This document shows positions 1 through 5,208 of a stretch of DNA of 5,208 nt, piece after piece; positions within the stretch are counted from its first letter, which is position 1, and the number at the start of each line of letters is the position of its first letter. The notes under the pieces were generated by a model, which was given only the letters and a program-made list of their open reading frames with translations, was not told the DNA's origin and made no database searches. The position numbers and the translations under genes are program-made. The stretch comes from Candidatus Latescibacteria bacterium 4484_181 (GTDB taxonomy: Bacteria; Latescibacterota; MVCY01). Location: NCBI GenBank assembly GCA_002049985.1, contig MVCY01000077.1, forward strand, positions 1 through 5,208. Direction: 5' to 3'.

Positions 1-271
1 CGACATTGGCTTCTGCCTCACTGCGTAGTTTGGCTTTCTCCCTTTCGGTTTGGGCCTTTAACTGTTCGATCTCCCTGTCTGCCTGTTGTCGGGCCTCCTC
101 TATCACCTCTTCGACCAATCTGTTAGCAGCCAAACGGGCGGCCTCTATATTGGATTGAGATTCAGATTTAGCCTCGGCAATCATCCTGTTTGCCTGCCTC
201 CGGGCCTCTCTCACTATCTGTTCTGCCCGACTCTCAGCCTCTTTGATCTGATTGAGAACCTCAAGCGCCAA
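1..271 (-). CDS. ahaH: V/A-type ATP synthase subunit H (peripheral-stalk coiled coil), partial at the 3' end
   Basis: The 90 visible residues begin MALEVLNQIKEAE and continue as an almost unbroken, highly charged, Ala/Glu/Arg-rich helix with no glycine or proline. Short N-terminal Ile-Lys-x-Ala-Glu segments followed by repeated Glu-Ala-Arg/Lys blocks are typical of the H (G-like) subunit of archaeal and bacterial V/A-ATPases. That subunit pairs with subunit E to form the peripheral stalk holding the catalytic head against the membrane ring. The family is usually just over 100 residues, so only the last few are probably missing; the frame is still open at base 1. I chose a TTG start at 271-269 because a perfect AGGAGGTG lies 7 nt upstream; a GTG two codons earlier would abut that site. 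It would normally open an ATPase operon (subunits I, K, E, C, F, A, B, D), here off the left edge. Alternatives are subunit E, an F-type b-like stalk or another coiled-coil protein, because the sequence is of low complexity. Confidence 0.72.
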   Translation of the reverse strand, partial: MALEVLNQIKEAESRAEQIVREARRQANRMIAEAKSESQSNIEAARLAANRLVEEVIEEARQQADREIEQLKAQTEREKAKLRSEAEANV

Positions 272-276
272 TCGCA

Positions 277-284
277 CACCTCCT
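277..284 (-). promoter_or_regulatory. Strong ribosome binding site of the subunit H gene
   Basis: The minus strand reads AGGAGGTG, an eight-base match to the anti-Shine-Dalgarno complement. It sits 7 nt before the TTG codon at 271-269 and decides the start: no ATG is available at a suitable distance, and the in-frame GTG at 277-275 overlaps the site itself. Confidence 0.75.
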
Positions 285-309
285 CAATATGCTAAAATCC
301 GCTAGATAA

Positions 310-319
310 TTGTGGATAA
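310..319 (-). promoter_or_regulatory. Perfect DnaA-box sequence (TTATCCACAA)
   Basis: The minus strand reads TTATCCACAA, an exact match to the strong consensus DnaA box TTATCCACA plus one extra A. It lies in the non-coding gap, about 40 nt before the subunit H start and downstream of a candidate promoter. A related sequence with one mismatch, TTATCAACA, sits on the plus strand at 396-404. An exact 9-mer is expected only about 0.04 times by chance in a window of this size. There is no dnaA, dnaN or AT-rich unwinding block here, so a regulatory site or chance is more likely than an origin. Binding is inferred. Confidence 0.4.
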
Positions 320-370
320 CTAACTGCTTATAGTAGTGCCCCTTCGCTACAATTCAATATTTTGCAGAAA

Positions 371-402
371 ATTATGACAAACAGACAGAGAAGGGTTATC
401 AA
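371..402 (-). promoter_or_regulatory. Candidate extended -10 promoter for the subunit H gene
   Basis: The minus strand carries TGTCATAAT (379-371), which is an extended -10 (TG-N-CATAAT) with five of six bases matching TATAAT. The best -35-like hexamer, TTGATA at 402-397, lies 20 nt upstream. That is longer than the preferred 17, so the extended -10 would have to do most of the work. Transcription would begin near 364 and give a leader of roughly 95 nt. A DnaA-like 9-mer (396-404) overlaps the -35 element. Confidence 0.4.
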
Positions 403-443
403 CAGTCCAAAGACTAAGAGCCAATACCCGCAAAATCAGAGTA

Positions 444-839
444 TTACCTTGTCTTTTTCTGCTCTCCTTCAGCGGGTCTTCCGGTGGGAGCAAGCTCTTT
501 CAATTCTTTTCCCGACTGGCAATTTCCTGTAAATACAGCGCCTTCTTCGATAATCAACAACTTTGTCTTCAGATCCCCTTGCAATGTGGAGGTGGACTCC
601 AAGACAACCCGTTCGGATGCCTCTAAGGTCCCGATGATCTTTCCTGCCACGGTTGCCTTCTTGGTCTTAATGTCAGCCTCTATCACTCCCCCCTTGCCTA
701 CAGCGAGACTATCCCCCACAGTGAGCTTCCCCTTTATGCTTCCATCTACACGTAAGCTACTGCTAATACTGAACGTGCCTTCCAAACTTGAACCTTTTCC
801 GATAATCGTGTTCAATTCTCCCCCGTTATGTTTGGCCAT
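444..839 (-). CDS. Bactofilin (polymer-forming cytoskeletal protein)
   Basis: This 131-residue protein belongs to the bactofilin family (formerly DUF583), whose members polymerise without nucleotide into filaments or membrane-associated sheets. These act in cell shape, stalk growth and placement of wall enzymes. Residues about 10-108 show the family's beta-helix rhythm: short strands with regularly spaced Gly and Val/Ile, including LRVDGSIKGKL (29-39), VAGKIIGTLEA (64-74), LQGDL (86-90) and the closing IIEEGAVFTGNC (96-107). A short polar tail from about 108 to 131, rich in Lys, Glu and Pro, matches the usual disordered terminus. There is no signal peptide or membrane segment, so it should be cytoplasmic. 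The ATG at 839 follows AAAGGAG (854-848) with 8-nt spacing, and that site lies inside the end of the M23 peptidase gene. The two genes are 5 nt apart and probably cotranscribed. Length and domain look complete. Confidence 0.93.
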   Translation of the reverse strand: MAKHNGGELNTIIGKGSSLEGTFSISSSLRVDGSIKGKLTVGDSLAVGKGGVIEADIKTKKATVAGKIIGTLEASERVVLESTSTLQGDLKTKLLIIEEGAVFTGNCQSGKELKELAPTGRPAEGEQKKTR

Positions 840-844
840 TCTCT

Positions 845-1600
845 CTACTCCTTTCTTGGCAGAAATCTTCTGGGATTCACTGGCTTAGCATCTTCCCAGA
901 CCTCGTAATGCAGGTGGGGTGCTGTGCTGTGGCCAGAGCTTCCCACGGTAGCTATCACCTGGCCTCTTTTAACCAACTGTCCCTCCTTGACGTACACCTT
1001 GTCATTATGACCATAACGGGTAAAATATCGCCCCCCATGCTTGATAATCACCAGATTTCCCAGGTCATCTGTCCACCCTGCGAACAGCACCTTTCCATCG
1101 GCCGTAGCCCTCACCGGCGTGCCAGAAGCAGCAGCAATATCGATCCCCTCATGCCTTTTGCCCATAAGCCCTCGGTATTCTCCAAACTCTGAGGAGACCC
1201 TACCCTGTGTTGGCCATATGGAGGGAATATCTCTCTGTTGGCCGGAGGAGGTTTCTTTCAGGCTGTCTGTCAATACATAGGCAGATCGGGCAGCAGCAGG
1301 GGAAAGTCTGATGTCTGCACCGGTCATCAGCCGCAGTTGACGATCAATTGCCCTGACCTGCTCTAACTCTAAGGCCAGCTGCCTCACCTTGGCATTCTCC
1401 GTTTGCAGCACAGCGTTCTCTCGGAGAAGTTGCAGAGATTTTCCCCAGAAAAACAGGCTCACTACTGCAAAAACTAGTAAGACCGGAAGAAGAACCATAA
1501 GAAAACGGTAGACCGGCCTCCTTAGCCTCAGTCTGGTGGCCTTTGACCCATCATCGGGGACAATGAAAATAGAAACATACTTGCTTCTGCTTGACATCAT
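845..1600 (-). CDS. Membrane-anchored M23 (LytM-type) peptidoglycan endopeptidase
   Basis: The protein has 251 residues. A basic cytoplasmic head of about 30 residues (SKYVSIFIVPDDGSK, then an Arg-rich stretch) precedes one transmembrane helix at about 33-52. A predicted coiled coil (about 55-92), a linker and a C-terminal LytM domain (about 130-247) should lie outside the membrane. All expected zinc and catalytic residues are present: H150 and D154 (HEGID), H198 (RYGH) and the HLH motif with H229 and H231. It should therefore be an active zinc metallo-endopeptidase cutting peptide cross-links in peptidoglycan, rather than a degenerate EnvC/NlpD-type activator. The frame also allows TTG at 1606 and GTG at 1603, giving two extra residues. 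I prefer the first of two tandem ATGs (1600) because AGAAGAG (1614-1608) lies 7 nt upstream. M23 proteins with this N-terminal pattern are often encoded beside bactofilins, as here, and the bactofilin is thought to localise the hydrolase. Confidence 0.92.
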   Translation of the reverse strand: MMSSRSKYVSIFIVPDDGSKATRLRLRRPVYRFLMVLLPVLLVFAVVSLFFWGKSLQLLRENAVLQTENAKVRQLALELEQVRAIDRQLRLMTGADIRLSPAAARSAYVLTDSLKETSSGQQRDIPSIWPTQGRVSSEFGEYRGLMGKRHEGIDIAAASGTPVRATADGKVLFAGWTDDLGNLVIIKHGGRYFTRYGHNDKVYVKEGQLVKRGQVIATVGSSGHSTAPHLHYEVWEDAKPVNPRRFLPRKE

Positions 1601-1620
1601 CACCAAGCTCTTCTGTAATT

Positions 1621-1670
1621 AGAGAACCAGGCATCGCCGGTTGTCCCTACAAGAACAACCTAAAGGGTTA
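1621..1670 (-). other. Structured leader with mutually exclusive hairpins ahead of the M23 gene
   Basis: Four alternating blocks occur in order on the minus strand: AACC (1669-1666), GGTTGT (1660-1655), ACAACC (1644-1639) and GGTT (1628-1625). Block 1 can pair with 2 (4 bp, 5-nt loop), 2 with 3 (6 bp plus a possible G-U pair), or 3 with 4. The last pairing extends to AACCGGC/GCC-T-GGTT, which is 7 bp with one bulge and a 3-nt loop. Neighbouring pairings exclude each other, the same topology as an attenuator. No U-tract follows and no known riboswitch is recognised. The regulatory role is inferred from pairing alone. Confidence 0.35.
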
Positions 1671-1723
1671 ATCTCCACACACTGACTTTCCTAAATGCTT
1701 GCTAAGTGCCAATCGGAGAGAAA

Positions 1724-1752
1724 ATTATGCGACATCAGCAAATTCCATCCAA
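1724..1752 (-). promoter_or_regulatory. Possible secondary promoter for the M23-bactofilin pair
   Basis: The minus strand shows TTGGAT (1752-1747), a 17-nt spacer and CATAAT (1729-1724). The -10 matches consensus at five of six positions and the -35 at three of six. It lies downstream of a much better promoter, so it may be a minor start or chance. Confidence 0.25.
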
Positions 1753-1764
1753 ATTCAACGGATA

Positions 1765-1793
1765 AATATACTCATCTCCCGGAGAAAAGTCAA
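1765..1793 (-). promoter_or_regulatory. Near-consensus sigma-70-type promoter for the M23-bactofilin operon
   Basis: The minus strand reads TTGACT (1793-1788), then exactly 17 nt, then TATATT (1770-1765). Each hexamer matches the housekeeping consensus at five of six positions. The -35 element contains the TGA stop codon of rimO (1792-1790), so the promoter begins where rimO ends. Transcription should start near 1757 and leave a leader of about 155 nt before the M23 start codon. No other site in the window matches this well. Confidence 0.72.
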
Positions 1794-2878
1794 GCAGAAA
1801 CCTTTTGCTGAAGCGACATTACCCGATGGAACCGTTCTTCTTTGACTTTTTGGGGCACTTGGCAGGCAAATCCCGCCGCTTGCGTTCCCTCTTCTCTCCA
1901 GTAGGTAAAGGCCCCCAGTCGCTCGAATCTCACTTGCCCGAGGAAATCGAGCAACTCCTGGAATTCGTCGTCGGTCTCGCCTGGGAATCCCACTATTACC
2001 GAGGTGCGCAAGGCAAGCCCCGGGAGCCTTTCTCTCAGTTTCTGAATTAGCTGAGTAATCTCGGTCCGGGTGGTCCGACGGTTCATCTCGGCCAGAATTC
2101 TGTCAGAGATGTGTTGGATGGGAATATCCAGATAGCGACATACCTTTGGGGTTTCCGCCAGCACATCTATAAGACCATCCCACCAATGGGCGGGGTGGGT
2201 ATAAAGCAGCCTGAGCCACTCGACACCCTCTATCTTCGCCAGCTTGCGGATCAGATCATCTAAGCGCCTCTTATGGTAAATATCCACGCCGTACTGAGTG
2301 GTATCCTGGGCTATCAGAATGAGTTCGCGGGCCCCACGCCCGACTAAGTGGCGCGCCTCGGCGACTAACTCTTCTATGGGTTTGCTTCGTTGTCTGCCAC
2401 GAATAAAAGGGATGGTGCAGTAACTGCAGTGATTGTCGCAGCCATCGGCTATCTTGAGATAGGCATAGTGAGAAGGGGTAAGGGGACATCTCTCTGCTTG
2501 TTGCAGCGGTGTTCTCTCCAGCCCCAGAAGCCGGTTGCAGTGTTGGACAATCTGGCGTTCATCGGCCAGTCCGAGCACCAGGTCGGCCTCTGGCAACTGC
2601 TGTTCCAATTGCTTGCGATACCGCTGCGCAAGGCAGCCGGTTACGACCAGCTTCTTCTGTTTGCCGTCCTCCTTCAGCCGGGCAGCTTCCAGAATCGTCT
2701 CAATAGATTCCTCCTTTGCAGGTTGGATGAAACCGCAGGTGTTGACAACAATCACGTCGGCTTCTTGCTGCGAACTCAACCCGTACCCGTTTGCCTCCAG
2801 AAGCCCCAGCATCTGCTCCGAATCGACCAGATTCTTGGGGCATCCTAACGTAATTAAGGCCACTTTAGGTCTGTTCAT
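1790..2878 (-). CDS. rimO: Ribosomal protein uS12 methylthiotransferase RimO, lacking the TRAM domain
   Basis: RimO is a radical-SAM enzyme that adds a methylthio group to an aspartate of ribosomal protein uS12, using two 4Fe-4S clusters. The N-terminal methylthiotransferase domain holds its three cluster cysteines: C13 in TLGCPKNLVDSE, C48 in VNTCGFI and C82 in VTGCLAQRY. The TLGCPKN signature separates RimO from MiaB. The radical-SAM motif CDNHCSYC gives C147, C151 and C154, followed by TIPFIRGRQRS. The radical-SAM core runs to about residue 345. The protein stops at LQQKVSA after 362 residues, whereas typical RimO is about 430-450 and continues into a TRAM domain that helps bind uS12. Neither other minus-strand frame past the stop resembles TRAM, so a simple frameshift does not explain it. 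I chose the ATG at 2878, not an upstream codon, because it begins the family's N-terminus and overlaps the previous stop as ATGA. AAGGAG (2896-2891) lies 12 nt upstream. Confidence 0.93.
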   Translation of the reverse strand: MNRPKVALITLGCPKNLVDSEQMLGLLEANGYGLSSQQEADVIVVNTCGFIQPAKEESIETILEAARLKEDGKQKKLVVTGCLAQRYRKQLEQQLPEADLVLGLADERQIVQHCNRLLGLERTPLQQAERCPLTPSHYAYLKIADGCDNHCSYCTIPFIRGRQRSKPIEELVAEARHLVGRGARELILIAQDTTQYGVDIYHKRRLDDLIRKLAKIEGVEWLRLLYTHPAHWWDGLIDVLAETPKVCRYLDIPIQHISDRILAEMNRRTTRTEITQLIQKLRERLPGLALRTSVIVGFPGETDDEFQELLDFLGQVRFERLGAFTYWREEGTQAAGFACQVPQKVKEERFHRVMSLQQKVSA

Positions 2879-5037
2879 AACAGCCCTTGTCTCCTTCGCA
2901 CTGTCCACTCAGCAGCGATTAAGCCCAGAACTAATGCCAGAATCCAGGGATAGCTATATAACCTGACTGAACGCGTCTGACGTTGCTTTTGCTTCTCCAA
3001 GGGCAATTCGTCCAGCAGTCGGGGAAACTCCTGCGCCCTGCAGAACTTACCTCCACTCTGGTGGGCTATTCTCTTCAGAAGCTCATAGTCTGCCCGGGTC
3101 TGTTGAAACTCCAGGCTATACTGCTCTATAGTAAACTCTCCCCTATCCTCCCCTACTTTATTCTCTTCCTTCCAGGCTACCGCTTTAACCTGGTAAGTGC
3201 CAGGGGGGAGTCTGGGGATCTGGGCCCGGTAGGTACCCCCTCCACAGTCTTTCAGTTGGACTTGTCTGTGCTGTTTTCCCTGTTGGGTGAGGGTAACGAT
3301 GACAGTGGCTGCTGGCAGAGGCTGACCGAAGGGATCGTAGAGCTGTACCTGCAGGTTCACCCTCTCTCCGCTTCGGTAGACCTTCTTATCAGTTCCTACC
3401 TGAACTGGTGAGAGGTCTCTGGGAGCGGTCAGCCAGCCTATGGTGTTCTGCCAGAATCTGTTTGAGGCCCTGTTGGTCCTGCCTATCCCCCACATCACCA
3501 AGTCCCAACGCCAGAAGCCGCAGAAGGGCGCCACTATGATCCTGCCTTTTCCGTAGCTGCCTGTTATGAGAAGTGGAAAAGAGGTGCCGGTAGCATCTTT
3601 GCAATAGGCCAGTACTGTCGCCCCGGGTCGAACACCTCCCAGTCTGTTTATCCCGGCAAGCGGCGGCAACTGGGCCCACATCCTCTGGCTCTCCAGGGGA
3701 TTTTCCGAAATCAGTGTGACGGGATGTCTCTCCCCCTGAGCAGAAAGTTCCAGTCGGAACTGTCCGCTTCGAAAGCACAGCCCCGGCATCAAACTCACAG
3801 GCAAGGCATCTCTCAGGGGAGATCTAATGTAACCGCCGAAGGCATCCTCGCCGCCAAGGATCAGAAGCCCTCCGCCCTGGTCGACGAAATCGGTGATCAA
3901 CCCCTCCGGCAGGCCAGTTATCACTGAACGGGGTATATCCAGCAGGATGACCAAGTTGAATTTTCTTAGCTCTTTTTCAGATGTAGGGAATCTGCCCTGG
4001 TAGAACTTATTCCCTTTTTTAACTACCAGGGGGTGAACCTCCACGTCTTTCTCTCTCTCCAATGCCCTTCTTAGGAAGGAAAAATCTGGACTTGGCCGAC
4101 CTGCCACCAGAAGCACTCGGATTCGGCCGTCTAAGACTTTCACTCTAAATCTCTGGCGGTTGTTCTGGAACGATAGCTCTCCCTCCGCCACGCTGACACT
4201 CGCCTGGTATCGGTGTAGACCGGGATTTCTCACTGGCAGTTGGAATCTCACCTGCTGTTCTCTTCCGTCACCCGCGAGGGTAACATACTTTTGGGCCAAT
4301 TCTTTTGATCCTTCGGAGAGTACCACTGTAACTCTGACCCCGGCGTATCCCCAGCTCTGTAAGGTTACCTCCACCGGCAGCCGATCTCCGGAATAGGCAA
4401 CCGAGGGGGAAAGAACTCCTGAGAGCCTGATATCTCTCTGCCCCTCTGGGCTTCCAATTCCCACTGTAAAGACGGGCACTTTTATCCTTTTGACCACAGC
4501 CAGAGGGTCTTTACCCAGGTTGTTGGCTCCGTCAGAGACCAGGATGAGGGCTGAGAGTTCCTCTGGCTCGAACCTGCTGTTCAATCGCTCCAAAGCGCGG
4601 CCTATGTCGGTGCCCTGGCCAGTGAGACTGAGCGAGTCGGTCGAGGCTAAGTTGAGCTTGGCAAGGTCATCAGCAAAGGCGAATGTTTCAAGTCGAGAGC
4701 GTTGGGCTAAGCTGTTGAGGGTGCTACTGGCCAGCAAGGAGGTGAGCTGCCTCTGGCGACTGCCCTGAGAGTCGGTCAGGGCCATACTCTGGCTGCAGTC
4801 GGCTAAAAGCGCCACGATGGGTTTTTCTGTCACAGTGGAGGTGAGGATGAATACTGGTTCGAAGAGCAACAGTACCAGAAGAGAGAGGACAACCGCCCGC
4901 AGGCCAAAAAGCAGCCTTTTGAGCCAGGAGGAGACAGGCGGATTAGTCCGTCGGTAGAAAAACCAGGCCAATGCAACCATGATGGATAGGAGCAGCAGAG
5001 GTATTAATGTTGAGTTTATCCGGAAATCAACTGTCAT
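2875..5037 (-). CDS. Membrane protein with von Willebrand A, glutamine-amidotransferase-like and Ig-like domains
   Basis: The protein has 720 residues. Two hydrophobic helices lie at about 10-27 and 43-66. A VWA domain (about 73-200) follows with an intact metal-ion-dependent adhesion site: D80, S82 and S84 (DCSQS), T143 (GTDIG) and D169 (SDG). A beta-rich linker (about 205-300) leads to a class I glutamine-amidotransferase-like fold (about 306-420), with GGGLLILGG at 388-396 and no nucleophile cysteine visible at the elbow. The segment up to FWQNTIGWL (528-536) is typical of these large VWA proteins. An Ig/macroglobulin-like domain (about 545-638), a SGGKF-containing segment and a C-terminal transmembrane helix (about 696-712) complete it. 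Relatives occur in many Gram-negative phyla, often near MoxR/BatA-type genes, and their function is mostly unknown. Domain order suggests an extracytoplasmic adhesion or assembly scaffold. The ATG at 5037 is preceded by GGGAGG (5055-5050). Its TGA overlaps the rimO ATG. Confidence 0.88.
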   Translation of the reverse strand: MTVDFRINSTLIPLLLLSIMVALAWFFYRRTNPPVSSWLKRLLFGLRAVVLSLLVLLLFEPVFILTSTVTEKPIVALLADCSQSMALTDSQGSRQRQLTSLLASSTLNSLAQRSRLETFAFADDLAKLNLASTDSLSLTGQGTDIGRALERLNSRFEPEELSALILVSDGANNLGKDPLAVVKRIKVPVFTVGIGSPEGQRDIRLSGVLSPSVAYSGDRLPVEVTLQSWGYAGVRVTVVLSEGSKELAQKYVTLAGDGREQQVRFQLPVRNPGLHRYQASVSVAEGELSFQNNRQRFRVKVLDGRIRVLLVAGRPSPDFSFLRRALEREKDVEVHPLVVKKGNKFYQGRFPTSEKELRKFNLVILLDIPRSVITGLPEGLITDFVDQGGGLLILGGEDAFGGYIRSPLRDALPVSLMPGLCFRSGQFRLELSAQGERHPVTLISENPLESQRMWAQLPPLAGINRLGGVRPGATVLAYCKDATGTSFPLLITGSYGKGRIIVAPFCGFWRWDLVMWGIGRTNRASNRFWQNTIGWLTAPRDLSPVQVGTDKKVYRSGERVNLQVQLYDPFGQPLPAATVIVTLTQQGKQHRQVQLKDCGGGTYRAQIPRLPPGTYQVKAVAWKEENKVGEDRGEFTIEQYSLEFQQTRADYELLKRIAHQSGGKFCRAQEFPRLLDELPLEKQKQRQTRSVRLYSYPWILALVLGLIAAEWTVRRRQGLL

Positions 5038-5044
5038 TTTGGTT

Positions 5045-5055
5045 GGGACCCTCCC
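5045..5055 (-). promoter_or_regulatory. Ribosome binding site of the VWA gene inside a small hairpin
   Basis: The minus strand reads GGGAGGGTCCC. The Shine-Dalgarno-like GGGAGG overlaps a perfect 4-bp stem (GGGA/TCCC) with a 3-nt loop, 12 nt from the ATG. The stem is short, so any effect on translation is speculative. Confidence 0.3.
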
Positions 5056-5073
5056 CTCTGGCCGTCTTTTTCC

Positions 5074-5208
5074 TCACAGATACAGAACTGATACACATAA
5101 GATAAGATATAGCGGTGAATGGCCGGCTTGCCCCTGAGGCACTGCCCTCGAGTCTGTCTCGTAGATGCCGTAGCCCCAGCCCTTATGCCTGTGGATGATC
5201 TGTATACC
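5074..5208 (-). CDS. Possible C-terminal fragment of an unidentified upstream gene
   Basis: A minus-strand frame is open from the right edge to a TGA at 5076-5074 (44 residues). Its first half includes HKGWGYGIYETD, and about 80 percent of its first 21 codons end in G or C, which looks coding. I do not recognise the family. A competing frame (5207-5034) is also open, encodes 57 residues and ends in an ATGA overlap with the VWA start, the same junction type as between the VWA gene and rimO. Only one can be the true tail, unless a frameshift joins them. The fragment is too short to decide, and it could also be non-coding leader. Confidence 0.25.
   Translation of the reverse strand, partial: GIQIIHRHKGWGYGIYETDSRAVPQGQAGHSPLYLILCVSVLYL

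Noticed and set aside
1..271. DivIVA-like or F-type ATP synthase b subunit
   Set aside because: There is no N-terminal membrane helix as in subunit b and no DivIVA N-terminal signature; the very short N-terminus before the coiled coil fits subunit H better.
325..352. Hairpin GTAGTG-CCCCTT-CGCTAC as a possible terminator
   Set aside because: The stem is only 6 bp with a G-U pair on the plus strand (and a mismatch on the minus strand), and no T-tract follows on either strand. I see no convincing terminator between the bactofilin and the ATPase gene.
310..404. Replication origin based on two DnaA-like boxes
   Set aside because: Only one perfect box, no box cluster, no AT-rich unwinding region, and no dnaA, dnaN, gyrB or parAB nearby.
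484..888. Plus-strand open frame of 134 codons opposite the bactofilin
   Set aside because: It mirrors the bactofilin, whose beta-helix pattern and ribosome site are clear, and has no convincing upstream ribosome site of its own.
2390..2966. Long plus-strand open frames opposite rimO
   Set aside because: They lie antisense to a gene with unmistakable family motifs, overlap each other in different frames, and their translations show no recognisable domain.
5056..5130. Promoter for the VWA gene (TATATC, TATCTT and TATGTG as -10 candidates)
   Set aside because: None has a recognisable -35 at a suitable distance, and upstream readthrough is more likely given the short gap.
5190..5198. DnaA-box-like TGTGGATGA near the right edge
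   Set aside because: It has one mismatch, about one such match is expected by chance in the window, and it falls in a probable coding tail.

Overview
The window comes from a bacterium with moderate GC content, and every gene I can support lies on the minus strand. It carries a bactofilin, a LytM-type M23 peptidase, the ribosomal protein methylthiotransferase RimO and what looks like the first gene of a bacterial V/A-type ATPase cluster. This mix suits a poorly sampled, probably Gram-negative (diderm) lineage that uses a V/A-type ATPase. The sequence alone does not fix the phylum.

Reading along the minus strand from high to low coordinates: (1) 5038-5208 holds the possible tail of an upstream gene that I cannot identify. 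(2) 2875-5037 encodes a 720-residue membrane protein with a von Willebrand A domain, a beta-rich linker, a class I glutamine-amidotransferase-like fold, an Ig/macroglobulin-like domain and a C-terminal membrane anchor. (3) Its stop overlaps the start of rimO (2878-1790) in an ATGA junction. This RimO has all six cluster cysteines but ends before the usual C-terminal TRAM domain. (4) A near-consensus promoter overlaps the rimO stop codon and opens a leader of about 155 nt with mutually exclusive hairpins. It drives an M23 peptidase (1600-845) and a bactofilin (839-444), which are 5 nt apart and probably translationally coupled. (5) A 172-nt gap with a candidate extended -10 promoter and a perfect DnaA-box sequence precedes a coiled-coil gene that runs off the left edge (271-1), best read as V/A-ATPase subunit H.

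Functionally there are three units. The VWA protein and rimO form a coupled pair whose roles have no obvious link. The M23-bactofilin pair is a known cell-shape and peptidoglycan-remodelling partnership: the bactofilin polymer is thought to localise or recruit the membrane-anchored hydrolase. The ATPase stator gene should be followed by other ATPase genes beyond the left edge. I see no mobile element, CRISPR array, RNA gene or clearly new defence-type system. The points most worth a second look are the TRAM-less RimO, the structured leader ahead of the M23 gene and the DnaA-box pair ahead of the ATPase gene.
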